DNA from: Glomus cerebriforme | Lineage: Eukaryota > Glomeromycota > Glomeromycetes > Glomerales > Glomeraceae | Length of the DNA stretch: 16,045 bases | Assembly: GCA_003550305.1 (NCBI GenBank) | Contig: QKYT01000638.1 | Span: 38,984 to 55,028 of the forward strand | Reading direction: 5' to 3' | In this document: positions 7,240 to 16,045 of the stretch, piece after piece | How the letters are laid out: each line of letters starts with the position of its first letter | Numbering within the stretch: the first letter of the stretch is position 1 | Notes under the pieces: generated by a model | What the model saw: the letters and a program-made list of their open reading frames with translations, nothing else | Databases searched by the model: none | What the model was told of the DNA's origin: nothing | Position numbers and translations under genes: made by a program

Positions 7240-9480
7240 TATAGTTACTGACTTCGCTAAAGAGATTAAAAATTTAAAATCTGGTTACTTGGATCTGGTC
7301 ACTTGATAGCCATATCACTGTGAAACTGATGATCTTTTTTTTTTTTATCGAAATTCAAAAAAGCCCCCGAGATTTTCTCACATATTTTAACTTATTGAAA
7401 CAAAGAATGCCCGTGCAAATGCCTTGCAGTATGCCTTAACTATATTAATAATTGTAATGGAGGACTAAAAGAATTTAAGCTAAACCCATACAGCAAACAA
7501 AACAAAAATTTTTCGTGCACATTTGGCAAAGTGCGAAAACTTCAAGAATCCTTTTCCGAAGAAGAGAATAATTTATAATTTGCTAAAATATTCTTTTAAA
7601 AATTAGTTGATGATAACGATGATTCTATTCTCCAGTTACCAAACGAATAGTTGTTTATTAGAATGACGGTCTTTTTTTTTTTGTGGAAAATGAAGCTACC
7701 AGAGCGCTATTTGAGTTTGATGTAAAGATATTAAACGAGGAATCGACACGAATTGTGAAACAATGTATTTTTAAGGATCGCGGTGTTCTTAGAAATGTTG
7801 AAGATTGTAATTGCGATGTCAAATAATGGTGGAACAGCAGTATTAATCGGATAGATTGTAACCTGGTTCATTAATCATCAACGACCCGATTAACGAGTGG
7901 AAGAAGCAAAAGAGACAAATACTTTTATACTTTTGGAGAAGGTTTCATGAGCACTGTATTGAGAGGTTTGGTCTGTCGTATTATTGTATAAAAGACTTCC
8001 AATGTCGATAATGTCGATAGACATTGTTGAACGAGTGTTTGTTTCTTGATCATGAACGGCTCTCTCATAATAACAAATATGTCAACTTACGATCGGTCAT
8101 AAATACCGTCGCATGAAACCCAAATATGAATGGTCTCAATAAGCTCTTTTCTATTAATCGGGGTATGGAAAAGTCTTTATTTGATGATCATCAGGTATGT
8201 GTCATTTGTTTATAAATTCGATTTTTTTAATTATATTTTATTAATACTATTGATTTCCATTAACAAAAATCAAGGCATTTAGTTAAACAGCGAAAATTTA
8301 TGCAACTTAATAATTTTCATAATATTTAAAATATTTTAAGGATAATTTACCAGCAGTATCTGGAAAGATGAAGATGTGCATAATTTTTTTTATGAATAAC
8401 TCATAGACCTCAAAACATTTGTACTCAGTACAATAGAAGAAAGTTGATGATGATAATCATAACAAAAAAGAAAATGGCATAAATATATGAATATTGTAAA
8501 TGAGATCAAGGGGTTGACGGAAAATCTCACTGGTAAAGATATATCATATATATATGTAAAGGAAGTGTTTAAAGTGAAAGGCGAATGGACGTTCAGCATC
8601 TATGAAAATGGATCTATCAAAAGTGGTACTTTAGTTCTTTGTTGTCGCGTCCTCCTAATATGATTAATCGTGACCTTGTTGATCAAGCAGCAATCAATTT
8701 TGTTATTAAATTCCAATATATCCAAAAAAATCGATAAAGATAATTTATAATAAACAAAATTTTATTATTAAAGTGTACTAATTTTTTGTCTATAATTCAA
8801 ATCTAAACAAAATAGACTTTGGCCGGTGTACCTCAAACAAGACTCGCACTTAATTGCAACGCTTAATCCGAATTATCCGGATATTCTGACATCATGTAAG
8901 TATATTTTAATTTTTATAATTACTTTGCTTTAATAATGTATGTAAGTACCATATTAATGGTGAAATTCAAATTAATTTTAGCTGGAAGGTCATGCAAAGA
9001 AAAGTAACCTGATTATTTCTCAAAACCAAAACCTTGTAACTTGCTGGAATGTTTTTATTTAAAAATCCCGAAACGGAATGTTAAATATAGTAAGTACTAA
9101 GTAGATTTAAAAGCATTCAACGTCTTGATAATCGACAGCTTTTGATATTGAAAACGTGTATTTTCAGATATGAGAGACAAAAAACTTTGCATTTAAATTT
9201 AAATTTTATATTTTCATTTAATCTAGTGTAATGAATAACGTCGAACCGTCGAACCGCACCATTCTTGGCTTGCATCAAGATTTAGTGTAGCCTTAGATAC
9301 TCTTTATTCCATTACCAATGTGGGCCATGGTATAATATAGAAATCCTATTCTCTACGGTAGAGATGGAGCATGAATGATTTATTTGGATTGTGGAGTGTT
9401 TTAATCAAATTCATTATAAGACGAAGCGACAATATTTTATCAAAATATTGTAAGTATTTAATGATGATGAGAAGCGTAAA
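7240..9480 (+). pseudogene. Decayed multi-segment coding relic, possibly RNF213-like
   Basis: Short protein-like stretches on the plus strand switch frame and are broken by stops and poly-T runs. In order they include VTDFAKEIKNLKSGYLDL (from 7244), KNARANALQYALTIL (about 7402), CTFGKVRKLQESFSEEENN (about 7517), KLVDDNDDSILQLPNE (about 7600), ENEATRALFEFDVKILNEES (about 7687), then RGVLRNVEDCNCD, DPINEWKKQKRQIL (about 7885), LNECLFLDHERLSHNNKYVN (about 8030), VKEVFKVKGEWTFSIYENG (about 8550), DLVDQAAINFVIKFQYIQKN (about 8673), HLIATLNPNYPDILTS (about 8850), LEGHAKKSNLIISQNQNLVT (about 8981), LDNRQLLILKTCIFRYERQK (about 9126) and MEHE*FIWIVECFNQIHYKT (about 9365). Their density and amino-acid make-up argue for a former large gene, perhaps with introns (AG before 8981). 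The RNF213 link rests on remembered similarity to large fungal mysterin-like families and on the other relic in this window, so it is tentative. Confidence 0.45.
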
Positions 9481-10220
9481 TAATTTAGAAGTCGACGAAA
9501 AGTCTTCTAGTGAGGAAATAGATTTATAGAATAATAAAGAACGAGTATTATGATCATGATCAATTAATTATTTTACTTTTTTTTTTATAATAAATAATGG
9601 AATTATATTTCTAAAACTTTACAATGTATATTACGCTTTACGCGTTGTAAATTAAACTGTGTTGATCAATGCTAAACTAGACTAACGTTTTATCGAAGCT
9701 AGTAGGTATAGTTAAAACAATGTTAGGTCTTTAAGATCTAAGATCTAAATACCTATAGTTTTATATAACGAATAAACGTAAAAATTTGCAGGTAGAATCA
9801 AGATTTAATAACGAGATGAAAAATTAATTTGTTTATTTTAAGAAATGATGACACCTAATATGTTGAATACTCATCAATCAACGGTTTGTGAAGACTATCA
9901 ATAAATTAAAAATATTTTCCGCCAAAATTTTCACACACACATATATATACAATAGATTCTACTAATCCTAATACAACTAATACTAATTATTATTTAAGTG
10001 ATAAAGATAAAAATACATTTTGTTTATTTTACAATCATGGTACAGAACATCTAAATAACTTGAACCGTACAATATTATATATGAGAAATGTAAGGAAATT
10101 TTGGGTCTACTAAAATTACAAAGGATTTTTTTTTTTAAAAAAATAGTAGATTTCTTTATCAAAAACTATTGAAGGAAGAAAAATACTCGTGAAAGATAAA
10201 TTATCTCTTTTTGGGGGGGT
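9481..10220. other. Intergenic region, no supported gene
   Basis: AT-rich DNA between the decayed relic and the convergent MARVEL-like gene; the right part is probably that gene's 3' UTR and flank. An open frame without a start codon covers 9910-10113 on the plus strand, but nothing supports it as coding. A short (CA)n(TA)n tract lies near 9930-9950. Confidence 0.5.
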
Positions 10221-11251
10221 TCAAACATCTATTCCTTTTAAATAATTTTTCTTGTGTGCTCTCCATGAAACCAAAGTAGCAATACTAAATAAGAAGAACA
10301 TTATCCAACTTAAAATCATACTACCAAAATAAGCACGACATAAACCACCAAAATCTGAAAACACCGGAAAGATTGAATAAAGATTATAATTTGGACAATT
10401 CAACCCATTATTAAATCTGTAATATGGGATAATATTTGTTAAACCTGAAAAGAAAAAAAAATATATATTTATTATTTAAATAAAAAAAAAATTGGTTGGA
10501 TTTGAGATAATAAATAATTTATATATATATATTTTTATAATACTCACCAACTGTTAACCACATAACAGCAAAGAAACTAAAATAAAAAAAAATATGATAA
10601 ATAATTGCTCAAAATAATGTGAATTTTAGTAATGAAATAATGAATATTTATACTTACAGGTCGCTAAAAATATTTAATTTACTACTATCCGATTTATCCC
10701 AAAATTTATCGAATAATCCGATATAAAGAGCTATTTTAAAAAAAAAAAAAAAAATATTAATAATAATTCAAGAAATTTTAATCTAAAAAAAAAAACCTAC
10801 CGGTATCAATCCAAGTGAAAAGTATAACAAATGTGTAATAACTCTTTAAACCAAAAATATGTTGTCTTTAATTAAATATAAATAGGAAAATCATGTTAAA
10901 AAAAAAAAAAAAAAAAAAAGTTTAAAATAAAATTTTTATAAAAATTAAATAATAATTTTTAACATACGATTCAATGCTAAAATAATGAGATGTTGACCAT
11001 TTTAATAGATTCACAAAAAATGCATTATAATATATAAATTGAATGATTTCTAAAAAAAAAAAATAAAAAAATAATAATAATAATAAATAAAAATAAAATT
11101 TTTTAAATAGGAATAGAATCAAAAATTTTTTTTTTTAAAAAAAAAAATACTTACCTAATATCATAATAACTCCTATAACAGCAATTTGGAGAATCCTAAA
11201 CACAAGATTGCATTTACAATTCAAAATAATTTTATCGAATTTTTTAAACAT
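10221..11251 (-). CDS. MARVEL-like four-helix membrane protein
   Basis: Six exons on the minus strand: 11251-11155, 11049-10968, 10865-10801, 10730-10658, 10576-10548 (only 29 bases) and 10444-10221. All borders are GT-AG and all phases match, giving 189 aa. I chose the ATG at 11251 because MFKKFDK leads directly into the first helix; the in-frame ATG at 11365 would add an AT-rich, UTR-like extension. Four hydrophobic segments are visible, at about residues 16-40 (FRILQIAVIGVIMIL), 66-88, 100-122 (FFAVMWLTVGLTNIIP) and 152-175 (AYFGSMILSWIMFFLFSI). A short tail, RAHKKNYLKGIDV, follows. Length, topology, the arginine and glutamine at the start of helix 1 and the conserved Cys before helix 4 fit fungal MARVEL-domain proteins, which organise plasma-membrane domains. 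The exact role is unknown. The gene has no lesions and is the most normal-looking one here. Confidence 0.75.
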
Positions 11252-11698
11252 TTTGGTATTATTTAAAAGGATACAAAAAAAAGAAAATCTTATATTTTGG
11301 AATATATATACTGTATATATATATATATAGTTTTTAAACGTCAATCGCGAGAATCTTTTTTTCATAGTGGTAATAGTTGTGCGACAGTACTTTCGGTAAA
11401 ATAATATCCATATTAGGTTTTAATTAAATACAAAATTTATCAAAATATTGTTAATTAAGGAAACTACATATTTGTTCTAGTATTTGATGTGTTAAAAACC
11501 AATCATCATTTATTTTGACGTTCACGTGTATCGATTATAAGTATTATGATAAAATCTATAAAAATATGCACGAAAAATAAATTGATATGCAAAAATTATA
11601 TAACCCCAGTTATTATATATACTGTAAAAAGAATAAATTGAAATTTACAAATCATTACGATTTTTTTTTGTTTGTTATCTCTAAAGTAAAAATATTTA
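11252..11698. other. Intergenic region with AT repeats
   Basis: This is the upstream region of the MARVEL-like gene and the 3' flank of the MARVEL relic. It holds a TA-rich run near 11303-11328 (ATATATACTGTATATATATA) and the left arm of an 11-bp inverted repeat (GTACTTTCGGT, 11387-11397). No supported coding frame. Confidence 0.5.
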
Positions 11699-12220
11699 TT
11701 AATCCAATTGAAACTTTGGACCTACTAGGTTAAGTTCAAGACGATGTTGTTCATAAGGTGATAAAATTTCGGTGGATTTATTGGATGATGTTTCTTTTAA
11801 AATATTTTTTTTTAACAAATAAAATGAAAAAAAAAAATAATAAATTCTTACATCGTCGTTTGCCATATTTATGCAATTTCTCAGATCCATCAACTGATTG
11901 TACCTATAAAAAATTCTATTATCATAATCCATCCAAAAATTGTACTAAAGAGATATCCATTGCATTCTACTCTCAGTAGAAATTCTATACTTCCGAATGC
12001 ATCATTTAAACATTCCCTTTAATAATGGGAATACATTCGTTAATCCTATTAAAAATATATCTTTTTAATTTAAAGTTGAATTAAAATATGAAAAATTCAT
12101 TTATATAATATTGCTTACCAGCAATGACCCACAAATAAAAGAGTATTTCACAAGTAATTAAATATTTGAACGTACAGATCAACATAGATATGTCATCGAT
12201 GAGAGAATCGTCGGAAATTA
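11699..12220 (-). pseudogene. 5'-truncated, frameshifted relic of a second MARVEL-like gene
   Basis: Minus-strand segments align in order with the intact MARVEL-like gene next door. First comes CEILFYLWVIAG (ending at 12119), with the same phase-1 intron position before GLTN. The intron is 12118-12046, followed by GLTNVFPLLKG (from 12045), which matches GLTNIIPYYR. A one-base frame change follows, then VECNGYLFSTIFGWIMIIEF, the helix-4 equivalent with its Cys. A phase-1 donor at about 11903 and an acceptor at 11794 lead to the last exon, 11793-11699 (TSSNKSTEILSPYEQHRLEL, ending FQLD and TAA). The exons for helices 1 and 2 are not found upstream of about 12220, where the frame meets stops. 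The frame change lies in an AAAGGGAA stretch and could be a sequencing error, but the missing 5' half argues for a pseudogene. Confidence 0.6.
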
Positions 12221-12631
12221 AATTAATATTTTACTGAAATGTTTTAAATCGTGTATACATTGTAACCAAGTCGTGACCAAATAGTATAGTTGTTAGCCAT
12301 AACTACAGTAAAGTATCACAGTTACTGCGCATTAAGACGATCGTCACGATGAGTCTATAGGACTGCGGTTCTATAAAATTAATATGCCACGGTAAATAAT
12401 TACGGTAAACATACAGTAAAACCGAAAGTACCGACTAAAGTCTAATTAATTATTTATTAAGACAAATAATAAAGTTTTATCCTTTTATGTTATACATCTT
12501 TTATAATTTATGTATAAGATGCCATTGGGCATTAACTTTTTTCTATTGAATTATAACACAATTTAATAATATTTTCAATAATTCTTATTGTATATCCATT
12601 ATGAACATGAATACTTTATTAATTATAATAA
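12221..12631. other. Region without a supported gene
   Basis: AT-rich sequence between the MARVEL relic and the end of the RNF213-like relic. It has several CAGTAA/GGTAAA motifs at 12305-12425 and the right arm ACCGAAAGTAC (12421-12431) of an inverted repeat. The stretch 12440-12631 may be further decayed RNF213-like sequence, but I cannot show it. Confidence 0.4.
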
Positions 12632-14103
12632 TTGACTTTGTAATAAAGTTTTAACATTTTGTGGTACCTTTTCTTTCTCTCTATATAAAGCACAGATCGA
12701 ATTAAATAAAAAAAATACTAACAAATGGCTTGAATCATCCCACTATACTATAGTTCCGGAGGTATTTTCATCATCAGTACTTGTTGAAATATTTTCTTTT
12801 TGTGATGCTTTTGTTGCAATACATTTAGTAGCAAAATCTTTTGATACATTTAATAAAGTCTGAACATATCTTTTCCTTCCACCATAAGTTTAAATCTTCA
12901 ACTTTGAAAAACGAACTTATCGATAATCTAGCTAATTGACCAGCAAATACATTAACAAATATTTCAATAAATCTAAATGAAGTAATCTCTTTTACATCTG
13001 TTTTATTCTTCTGAAAGAAATATTGTTTAATTAATTTTCTTCATTCATCAGCGGGTAATGGTTGTAAATCTGAAGTTCCTTCTACACTCTTTAAATGAAT
13101 ATCTTTTTCGTTTATTTCCGTCTTTTCGCTAAGCGCTTTCAAATAATGACAAACAATTTGAACTGGACTATTAATTTCTTGAGAAACTATCAAATTTCCC
13201 ATATCCCAAGTTAAATGTGTTTGACGAAAGTATCCTGCATTGGTAAAGATTTAAACAAATGTTGTCTTATAGCGGAAGCTACTTCAATGAATATAAATGT
13301 GTCTGGAAGAAATGCAACATCCATATCACAAAACACAATTCCTAAAGTTAAAAGCTCAAATAATAGCATATTAACGTCTCCAGGACGATCAGTTAATATA
13401 ATATTTAAATGTACACTTTCAAATGGTTGGATTTTAAATTCTTTAAATCTATGAACAAGAGTTCCGAAATCAGCACCGTCACTAATAAGAAAACTTTTTG
13501 GTATTAATTTTTCTGAAAAACTTGATTGTTTAATCCATTCAGTTTTACCCTGTCCAGATAAGTCTGAAGAAACGCGCATAATTTTTGGGCATAATTCATG
13601 ATAAAGGGTTTTCATCGCTTCTCTACTTAATCCATTTGTTTCATGGACGTCTTGCAAAAATTGATCTAAAATATGGTGATGTAGTTCTTGTTCACGATAA
13701 CAAATTAATGCTAATAAAAAATGATTAATGTTTTCACGTATATATTTAACGAGATTAACTAAATTGAATTGTAATTCAAAATTCAATAATTCCAAATTAG
13801 CAAGACAGAACAAAATTCCTTCATATCCATTTTTTTTGCAAAAAAGCATCTTTTAACAAAAATTGCAAGTTCTTCCATAGTTGTAGAAGCTGTACATATC
13901 AATATTTGCCATGGGAAAGGATAGAATCGATGATTAACGTATAATGACATTATTTTTGGAAATTCCTTTAGTTTTTTTATCTCCTTCAGTTTTAGGTTCC
14001 TCTTGCATAGAAGTAATTTCCGTTAATGATGAATTATCGTTATTATTTTCATTATCCTTTTGATTCTTTTCTTTTTACTAATTTTGGAATAGAAAGCATC
14101 CTC

Positions 14104-14213
14104 ATTTTTGATGGATTTAGATTTGGACCCAAATAGAGAAAATTTTGATTTCTTCTCTGGTGAATCGTCTTCATCAGGTTTTGAATTTGGATCCAAATAG
14201 AGAAAACTTTGAT
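14104..14213 (-). repeat. Duplicated KFSLFGSK-coding motif in the pseudogene linker
   Basis: On the minus strand the stretch TTTTCTCTATTTGG(A/G)TCCAAAT occurs at about 14185-14206 and again at about 14125-14146. It encodes KFSLFGSK in two different frames of the decayed linker after the CBM20-like domain. The two copies are about 60 bases apart and probably arose by a small internal tandem duplication. Confidence 0.5.
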
Positions 14214-14300
14214 TTCAGAATGAAGAACGCATACTGATACTTGACTTCATGATTATTAAATCTGTAAATGGGTATAGAAATTGGGTCCGAATACCAGTAA

Positions 14301-14334
14301 GGCGACATAAAGTTAAAAAATTGGTTCTCATATC
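14301..14334 (+). repeat. Left terminal inverted repeat of the MITE
   Basis: 34 bases from GGCGACATAAAG to TTCTCATATC, identical to the reverse complement of 15042-15075. Just inside it lies a GC-rich patch, CCCGTCCGGGTCGG (about 14334-14347). A similar patch on the same strand, CCCGTGCGGCCGGGTC, lies inside the right arm. Confidence 0.9.
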
Positions 14335-14483
14335 CCGTCCGGGTCGGTTGAATGGAAATCCAAATTTCAAATTTTTTTTTTTTTCAACCAATAGAATTGC
14401 TTAAAATCATTTCACGTGATAAATAAAGTTTGTAACGCATATCAAAAATTTGTACTAAACACATTTTATATACACATTAAAAC

Positions 14484-14529
14484 TTTGTAACACTGTTTTA
14501 AATTTGTAACACTTTTAAATTTGTAACAC
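14484..14529 (+). repeat. Three TTTGTAACAC repeats inside the MITE
   Basis: TTTGTAACAC occurs at 14484-14493, 14503-14512 and 14520-14529, with a related TTTGTAACGC at about 14429. Closely spaced subterminal copies of this kind can be transposase-binding sites, but here that is only a guess. An ambiguous base (N) follows at 14531. Confidence 0.5.
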
Positions 14530-15041
14530 CNATCAAATTTTAAATAACGCAAGAATGATTTAATAAAATTAATATTATACAATATATAATTATGAACTGA
14601 GTTTTCCTTTACTTTTGTCACCCTGTTTCCACTTTAAACGCCTCTTAGAAGTAAAAGTCTAATATAATAGTATGTGCAAGAGACATATTCCTTTATATTG
14701 TAAATTGATGTTGATATAATTATAAAAAAAAAAATATTCATCAAAAATCTTCAAACACATATATTTATATATTTTACAAAATAATTTCTCACGCCAAATC
14801 ATACCATTTAACAAATTTAATAAATTTAACATGTAAATCAAAACTATAAAAGTTTGTATTGCAATAATAATACTAACTTAATATATATTGATATGCGCTA
14901 AAAAAAGTTTATTTTATTATATAATAACATTATTATTTACAAATTTTAGTTAATTTGGATTGTGATACATGTTTGGTGTGAAAAAAATTTTGACAAAAAA
15001 AAATAAAAACCCGTGCGGCCGGGTCAATTAAAAATGATTTT

Positions 15042-15075
15042 GATATGAGAACCAATTTTTTAACTTTATGTCGCC
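15042..15075 (-). repeat. Right terminal inverted repeat of the MITE
   Basis: 34 bases from GATATGAGAACC to ATGTCGCC, the exact reverse complement of 14301-14334, followed directly by the TAA duplication. Confidence 0.9.
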
Positions 15076-15512
15076 TAACTAGATACTAAGTGCAAGTCTT
15101 CATGATCGCTTTTCTCACTTTTCTGTTGCTTTAATTTAACAATTGGTTTTTCCAATCACCTAAATGACCTAATTCTTCGATGTTACCAATAATAATTGGA
15201 TAACCTTCGAAATATTCGAATGATGGTAAATGAACATGAAAAGTAACTTTAACGGTCAGCATATTCGAAGAATCATCTCTAAAAAAAGGTTTTTAATTCT
15301 TTGAGAAAAGTTTTATTTTCTGTGATAGTCGATTCAGATTGTAAATGTCGGGGATTATGATTTTGGTTTGTTCCCATTGAACTATCTACATCACTTTTAT
15401 GCTCAATATTGTTACCTTGCACAGAAGGTGGTCCAGGTAAGATTTCTATTGTAGATTTGTCTGAGTGAACCACAATTCTATTTTCATCATTATCATTAGT
15501 TCTGAACGACAT

Positions 15513-16045
15513 ATCTCAAACATTTATATTTAAAAATAATTAATGTCGATTATTTCACTTATTAAAACTTAATACTTGAAAGGTTTATTCTTTTGTAAAA
15601 AAAAAAAATCAATTCGTGTAAAAAAAAAAAATAAAATAATGTGGATGAAAGATTATCACTGAAAAGAAATTTCATTCATTATTTATTTTCCAAATTAAAT
15701 ATCTACTTTCAAATGAAATCTTGAAATGGATTTTATTTGCGTATTTAAATGAAAAATTATTTTAGGTCTAGTTTTTCTATAAATAGATTATTATGTAATT
15801 GATAACAGTTTAATTGAATGTGTTTGCAAAGTTGGCCAGCATTACTATTTACTACTGTATGACTTAATTTTGCCCAATTAAATTTTTTTTTTTAAAAAAA
15901 TACAGTATATATACAGTACTGTATATCAGATACTGTATATAACAAAATTTGATTTTATTCATGAGAAATTAAATCAACCTTTAGTTACGTACATTCAAGA
16001 AATCTTGATTATTATAAAATTTGAATTAAATTATCAAAAAAAAAA
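15513..16045. other. Upstream region of the RNF213-like relic, no gene seen
   Basis: AT-rich sequence with A/T runs at 15597-15609 and 15620-15631. It contains a perfect 18-bp palindrome at 15909-15926 (ATATACAGTACTGTATAT) within a cluster of TACAGTATA/TACTGTATA motifs at 15901-15940. It may include the old promoter of the minus-strand relic, but no element can be assigned. Confidence 0.5.

Larger units (their letters stand above)
14298..15078. mobile_element. PIF/Harbinger-type MITE inserted in the RNF213-like pseudogene
   Basis: The element covers 14301-15075 (775 bases). Its ends are perfect 34-bp inverted repeats at 14301-14334 and 15042-15075, beginning GGCGACATAAAG. A TAA triplet flanks both ends (14298-14300 and 15076-15078), the 3-bp TWA-type target duplication known for PIF/Harbinger elements. 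There is no open frame long enough for a transposase (longest about 60 codons), so it is non-autonomous. It sits between the codons for HLVSS and YWYSDP of the host relic. Deleting the element plus one TAA joins these in frame, which independently confirms the borders. Identical arms suggest recent mobility. Confidence 0.85.
12632..15512 (-). pseudogene. RNF213/mysterin-like protein relic with N-terminal CBM20-like domain
   Basis: Reading on the minus strand from the ATG at 15512: an acidic, polar N-terminus (MSFRTNDNDENRIVVHSDKS); a frameshift in the T7 run at 15281-15287; a CBM20-like half-domain (VTFHVHLPSFEYFEG, then PIIIGNIEELGHLGDW); a second shift near 15145; and KSDHEDLHLVSS, ending at the inserted element. 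After the element come YWYSDPISIPIYRFN and KSKFSLFGS (occurring twice), then frameshifted linker segments. Next are LKEFPKIMSLYVNHRFYPFP and ICTASTTMEELAIFVKR; a shift in the T8 run at 13830-13837; then a long clean frame (13849-13211) with SSDLSGQGKTEWIKQ (Walker-A-like), FLISDGADFG and PGDVNMLLFELLTLGIV. Then a shift, THLTWDMGNLIVSQEINSP, a TGA at 13041-13043, GQLARLSISSFF, a shift, LLNVSKDFATKCIA, a TAG at 12743-12745 and EKVPQNVKTLLQSQ. CBM20 plus an AAA-type core is the layout of RNF213 (mysterin), normally several thousand residues. The C-terminal ATPase modules and E3 region are absent. Confidence 0.68.

Noticed and set aside
8390..8599. 69-residue minus-strand open frame
   Set aside because: The plus strand here reads VKEVFKVKGEWTFSIYENG, part of the ordered relic; the minus frame looks like its shadow.
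9910..10113. 67-codon plus-strand open frame without a start codon
   Set aside because: It is Asn/Thr-rich low-complexity translation with no recognised motif and lies in the probable 3' flank of the MARVEL-like gene.
10922..11365. Two minus-strand open frames of 66 and 76 residues taken as separate genes
   Set aside because: Each contains one exon of the MARVEL-like gene plus read-through of AT-rich intron or UTR; splice borders and phases join them into one gene.
11699..11932. 77-residue minus-strand open frame as a stand-alone gene
   Set aside because: Only its last third (TSSNKSTEILSPYEQHRLEL onwards) looks coding. The rest is out of frame with the helix-4 segment of the MARVEL relic and runs through an intron.
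13215..13454. 79-residue plus-strand open frame
   Set aside because: It is antisense to the long RNF213-like frame, which carries recognisable motifs.
14659..14841. 60-residue minus-strand open frame inside the MITE
   Set aside because: It is low-complexity Leu/Tyr/Ile translation of AT-rich DNA with no transposase motif.
14298..15078. Tc1/mariner-type element with a TA duplication
   Set aside because: A two-base TA duplication does not fit both ends; a three-base TAA duplication fits exactly and restores the host frame.

Overview
The window is very AT-rich eukaryotic DNA with short GT-AG introns, long A/T homopolymers and diverged gene copies. The families present (MIR-domain proteins with a YDGNIHPDEW-type N-terminus, RNF213/mysterin-like proteins, a MARVEL-like membrane protein) and the base composition suggest an arbuscular mycorrhizal fungus of the Rhizophagus type. 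That assignment is from family knowledge and was not checked by a search.

Layout. (1) 1-6907, plus strand: a tandem array of one four-exon family, with the 3' end of one copy and four further copies starting at 655, 2355, 3976 and 5597. Each encodes about 355-367 aa: an N-terminal helical domain that looks Gag-capsid-like, followed by a MIR-type beta-trefoil. The copies are in different states: the third full copy (3976) looks intact, the second (2355) has a new C-terminus, the first (655) has both intron-1 splice sites altered, and the fourth (5597) is broken by a 10-bp deletion. A conserved promoter block precedes every start. (2) About 7240-9480, plus strand: a heavily decayed coding relic, possibly RNF213-like. 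(3) 10221-11251, minus strand: a complete six-exon MARVEL-like four-helix membrane protein of 189 aa. (4) 11699-12220, minus strand: a 5'-truncated, frameshifted relic of a second MARVEL gene. (5) 12632-15512, minus strand: an RNF213/mysterin-like pseudogene with an N-terminal CBM20-like domain, many frameshifts and at least two stop substitutions. It is interrupted inside the CBM20 coding region by a 775-bp element with perfect 34-bp terminal inverted repeats and a TAA target-site duplication (PIF/Harbinger-type MITE). Removing the element and one TAA restores the local reading frame.

The genes do not form an operon or a shared pathway. The window reads as a rapidly evolving accessory region: a birth-and-death array of a putative domesticated-capsid/MIR fusion family beside decayed copies of large multigene families, plus one ordinary-looking membrane protein gene. 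No tRNA, rRNA or CRISPR array was seen.
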